A stretch of DNA of 8,162 nt, from NCBI GenBank assembly GCA_023451855.1, contig JAEXXY010000098.1:1-8162 (forward strand), read 5' to 3'. Both the position numbers and the translations under genes were made by a program. Every line of letters begins with the position of its first letter. Positions within the stretch are counted from its first letter, which is position 1. Of the stretch, positions 5,839 through 8,162 are shown in pieces. The notes beneath the pieces are model-generated. The model was not told the origin of the DNA, did not search any database, and saw only the letters and a list, made by a program, of their open reading frames with translations. This DNA is from Actinomycetes bacterium. Lineage in GTDB: Bacteria; Actinomycetota; Actinomycetes; Actinomycetales; Dermatophilaceae.

Positions 5839-7635
5839 GCGGTGCGCCGGCTGGGGCTCGTCGCGCCACGACCGCCAGAGCGCCGCGTAGGCGCCATCTG
5901 CCGCCAGCAGCTCCTCGTGCGAACCGATCTCGCTGATCCGGCCGTCCTCGACGACGCAGACCCGGTCGGCGTCGTGGGCCGTCATGAGCCGGTGCGCGAT
6001 GGCGACCACGGTGCGCCCCTCGACGACGGCCGCCAGCGACCGCTCGAGGTGCCGCGCCGCGCGCGGGTCGAGCAGCGACGGGGCCTCGTCGAGGACGAGG
6101 GTGTGCGGGGCGGCGAGCACGAGGCGCGCCAGGGCCAGCTGCTGGGCCTGCGGCTCGGTGAGCCGATGGCCCCCCGAGCCGACGCCGGTGTCGAGGCCGT
6201 CGGGCAGGGCCAGCGCCCACTCGCGGGCGTCGACGGCGGCGAGGGCCTCGAGCAGGTCCTCGCGAGAGGCGCCCGGGCGGGCCAGGCGCAGGTTGTCCTC
6301 GAGACTGCCGACGAAGACGTGGTGCTCCTGCGTCACGAGCGCGACCTGGCCACGCAGCTGGGCCAGCTCGAGGTCGACGAGGCGTACGCCGCCGACGTCG
6401 ACGCGGCCCTCGCGCGGGCCGTCGATGCCGGCCATGAGGCGTCCGAGCGTCGACTTGCCGGCGCCCGACGGGCCGACGATGGCGAGCCGCTCACCCGGTC
6501 GCAGGTCGAGCGAGACACCACGCAGCACGTCGCGGCCCGAGCGGTAGGCGTAGTGCACGTCCTCCACCTCGAGGTGGTCGTCGGCCGGCTCCTCGCCGGT
6601 CGCGGAGCGGTCGGGCGGCACGTCGGCGATGCCGATGACGCGGGCCAGCGAGGTGGCGCCGACCTGGATCTCGTCGAGCCAGGAGATGAGCTCGTCGAGG
6701 GGCCCGGCCATCTGCTGCACGTAGAGCGCCACGGCCGTGACCGTGCCGGCCGTCACGACGTCGCGCGAGATGAGCCAGCCACCCCACGCGAGCGTCACGG
6801 CGACCGGGAAGAAGAAGGCGAACTCGACCGCCGGGAACCACCGCAGGCGCAGGCCGAGCGTGTACCTCTCGGCGTCGTAGCAGTCGCGCAGGGCGGCGTC
6901 CATGCGCCGGCGGCGCCGGGCGCTCAGGCCCAGGGCGTCGACGGTGCGGGCCCCCTCGGCCGACTCGGTGACCACCCCGTTGAGCACCGCGTACGTCGCC
7001 CGCTCGCGCAGGTAGCCCTCCGGGGCGTACCGCAGGTAGCGACGCGTCGAGACGACGAGCACCGGGATGCCGACGACGATGGCGAGGGCCACCTGCCAGC
7101 CGGTGAGGAACGCGGCCACGACGGTGATGGCGGTCGTCACGGCGCCGACGAAGATCGAGGGCACCCCGAACCGGATGACGTGCGAGAGGGCCTCGACGTC
7201 GTTGGTCGTGCGCGACACGAGGTCGCCGGTGCCGGCGCGCTCGACCGTCGACAGCGGGAGGCCGACGACGCGCTCCATGAACTGCTCGCGCAGCTCGGCG
7301 AAGACGGTCTCGCCCATGACGAACGAGGCGCGGCGGGCGAACCACGTCACGACCGTCTGCACGACGACGGCCCCGGCGATCCACATCGCGAGTCGGTCGA
7401 CGACCTCGATGCTCCGACCGTGGCTGATCTCGTCGACGAGCAGGCCGATGACCCGGGGCGCCACGAGAGAGGCGACGGCGGCCACGGCGTGCAGCCCCAC
7501 GACGGTGGCAAGGGCCCGGCGATGGCGGCGCAGCAGGCCGCGGGTGTGCTGCCGGACCGACGCGGTGTCGGCGACGGGCAGAGCCTTGCTCGTGGCCGGG
7601 CTCGCCTGCGGCGCAGTGGTGGTGGCGGTCGACAT
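5836..7635 (-). CDS. Half-ABC exporter (permease-ATPase fusion) with degenerate signature motif
   Basis: A 599-residue ABC exporter subunit: an N-terminal transmembrane domain (about residues 35-320, roughly six hydrophobic helices) followed by an ATPase domain (about 345-590). It should sit in the cytoplasmic membrane and use ATP to move a small molecule, lipid or peptide outward; the substrate is unknown. ATPase motifs: Walker A GPSGAGKS (Lys394), Q-loop Gln436 in LVTQEHH, Walker B LVLDEA (Asp516, catalytic Glu517), D-loop SLLD and H-loop His548 in AIAHRL. The signature, normally LSGGQ, is LTEPQ (residues 492-496), so it should not support normal hydrolysis at the site it contributes to. 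TMD features include GDLVSRTTNDVEAL. ATG 7635 overlaps the stop of the upstream subunit by one base (TGATG), with AGGAGG 4 nt before it, indicating translational coupling. Its partner has the opposite pattern of lost motifs, so the two very likely form an obligate heterodimer. The length is normal for the family. Confidence 0.93.
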   Translation of the reverse strand: MSTATTTAPQASPATSKALPVADTASVRQHTRGLLRRHRRALATVVGLHAVAAVASLVAPRVIGLLVDEISHGRSIEVVDRLAMWIAGAVVVQTVVTWFARRASFVMGETVFAELREQFMERVVGLPLSTVERAGTGDLVSRTTNDVEALSHVIRFGVPSIFVGAVTTAITVVAAFLTGWQVALAIVVGIPVLVVSTRRYLRYAPEGYLRERATYAVLNGVVTESAEGARTVDALGLSARRRRRMDAALRDCYDAERYTLGLRLRWFPAVEFAFFFPVAVTLAWGGWLISRDVVTAGTVTAVALYVQQMAGPLDELISWLDEIQVGATSLARVIGIADVPPDRSATGEEPADDHLEVEDVHYAYRSGRDVLRGVSLDLRPGERLAIVGPSGAGKSTLGRLMAGIDGPREGRVDVGGVRLVDLELAQLRGQVALVTQEHHVFVGSLEDNLRLARPGASREDLLEALAAVDAREWALALPDGLDTGVGSGGHRLTEPQAQQLALARLVLAAPHTLVLDEAPSLLDPRAARHLERSLAAVVEGRTVVAIAHRLMTAHDADRVCVVEDGRISEIGSHEELLAADGAYAALWRSWRDEPQPAHR

Positions 7636-8162
7636 CAGTCCTCCTCTCCCCGGACGACGGTGCGTCGGTAGCGCGGGTGGTCGGTCATGAGCTGCTGGTG
7701 GGTGCCTCTCGCGACGGCGCGGCCACCCTCGAGGAACACGACCTCGTCGGCACGGTCGAGCAGCAGGGGGCTGGCCGTCATGACGACGGTCGTGCGTCCC
7801 GCGCGGGCCGTGCCGAGGCGTCCGGCGATGCGCGCCTCGGTGTGGGCGTCCACGGCGCTCGTCGGCTCGACGAGCACGAGGGTGTCGGCGTCGGTGAGGA
7901 GGGCCCGGGCCAGCGCGAGCCGCTGGCGCTGGCCGCCGGAGAAGGCGCGACCGCGCTCCTCCACCTCGCTGTCGAGGCCGTCGGGCAGCGCCTCGAGGAC
8001 GTCCTCGCCGCTCGCGACGCCGAGCGCCTCGAGGAGCGCGGCGTCGTCGTGGGTCCCGAGCGGGTCGAGCTCGTCGCGCAGCGAGCCCGTGAAGAGGCGG
8101 GGGTCGGTCTCCGACACGACGATGCGCGCCCGCACGTCCGCGAGGGGCGCATCGGCCAGACG
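7635..8162 (-). CDS. Partner half-ABC exporter, C-terminal ATPase part only (5' end beyond window)
   Basis: The frame is open from the right edge to a TGA at 7637-7635, giving about 175 residues that cover the last part of an ATPase domain; the membrane domain and Walker A lie outside. The signature FSGGQRQR (7943 down to 7920) is canonical. Other positions are changed: the Q-loop segment reads SETDPRLF where PQDPFLF is usual, so Gln is replaced; Walker B reads TLVLVEPTSAVD with Val (codon 7869-7871) in place of Asp while Glu is kept; and the H-loop reads MTASPLLL with Ser (codon 7770-7772) in place of His. These losses mark it as the non-catalytic nucleotide-site subunit of a heterodimeric exporter, a pattern known for other ABC exporters. 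It ends in a charged GEED tail. It precedes and overlaps the downstream subunit by one base, so both are made from one message. The first Met in the visible part (8135) is internal, not the start. Confidence 0.92.
   Translation of the reverse strand, partial: RLADAPLADVRARIVVSETDPRLFTGSLRDELDPLGTHDDAALLEALGVASGEDVLEALPDGLDSEVEERGRAFSGGQRQRLALARALLTDADTLVLVEPTSAVDAHTEARIAGRLGTARAGRTTVVMTASPLLLDRADEVVFLEGGRAVARGTHQQLMTDHPRYRRTVVRGEED
7640..7645 (-). promoter_or_regulatory. Ribosome binding site within the upstream ABC gene
   Basis: On the minus strand this reads AGGAGG, 4 nt before the ATG at 7635 and inside the last codons of the upstream subunit. Together with the TGATG overlap it suggests matched production of the two subunits. 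Confidence 0.7.

Noticed and set aside
5842..7671. Plus-strand frame of 609 codons opposite the ABC subunit
   Set aside because: Antisense to a complete ABC exporter with ordered motifs; no domain of its own.
1..8162. tRNA, rRNA, CRISPR, insertion sequence or phage genes
   Set aside because: No cloverleaf-like pattern, regularly spaced repeat array, transposase motif or terminal inverted repeat pair was found by reading both strands.

Overview
This is a GC-rich (about 70% or more) window with strong GC bias at third codon positions. Several start codons are GTG or TTG, and the gene families are typical of Actinomycetota. The GMC oxidoreductase closely resembles the mycobacterial ChoD type, and the general style fits Micrococcales/Intrasporangiaceae-like genomes. 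The lineage is inferred from composition and families, not proven.

Layout, left to right. (1) Positions 1-1325, minus strand: a GT-A fold family 2 glycosyltransferase whose C-terminus runs off the left edge. (2) Positions 1326-1523: a divergent intergenic region holding short direct repeats and an imperfect inverted repeat that overlaps the next start codon. (3) Positions 1524-3770, plus: a fused membrane acyltransferase-3/SGNH protein, of the kind that O-acylates cell-surface glycans. (4) Positions 3771-3835: a short gap dominated by a 12-bp hairpin/palindrome. (5) Positions 3836-5494, plus: a ChoD-like FAD-dependent GMC oxidoreductase with an internal CX2CX2CX3C cysteine cluster. (6) Positions 5495-5835: a convergent intergenic region with three successive inverted repeats, two of them very strong hairpins that probably terminate transcription from both sides. 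(7) Positions 5836-7635 and 7635-8162 (partial), minus: two half-ABC exporters whose stop and start codons overlap by one base.

How the genes may work together. The glycosyltransferase and the acyltransferase-SGNH protein are divergently arranged and are plausibly both concerned with building or decorating an envelope polysaccharide or teichoic-acid-like polymer. The ChoD-like enzyme follows the acyltransferase on the same strand but has its own palindrome upstream, so co-regulation is uncertain. The two ABC proteins look like one heterodimeric exporter with one working and one degenerate ATP site. The upstream subunit has lost the Q-loop Gln, Walker B Asp and H-loop His but keeps FSGGQ. The downstream subunit keeps those residues but has LTEPQ instead of LSGGQ.

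No tRNA, rRNA, CRISPR array, transposase or phage gene was seen. The most interesting items are the ferredoxin-like cysteine cluster in the supposed cholesterol oxidase, the complementary motif loss in the ABC pair, and the palindromes at 1505-1527, 3783-3811 and 5511-5682.
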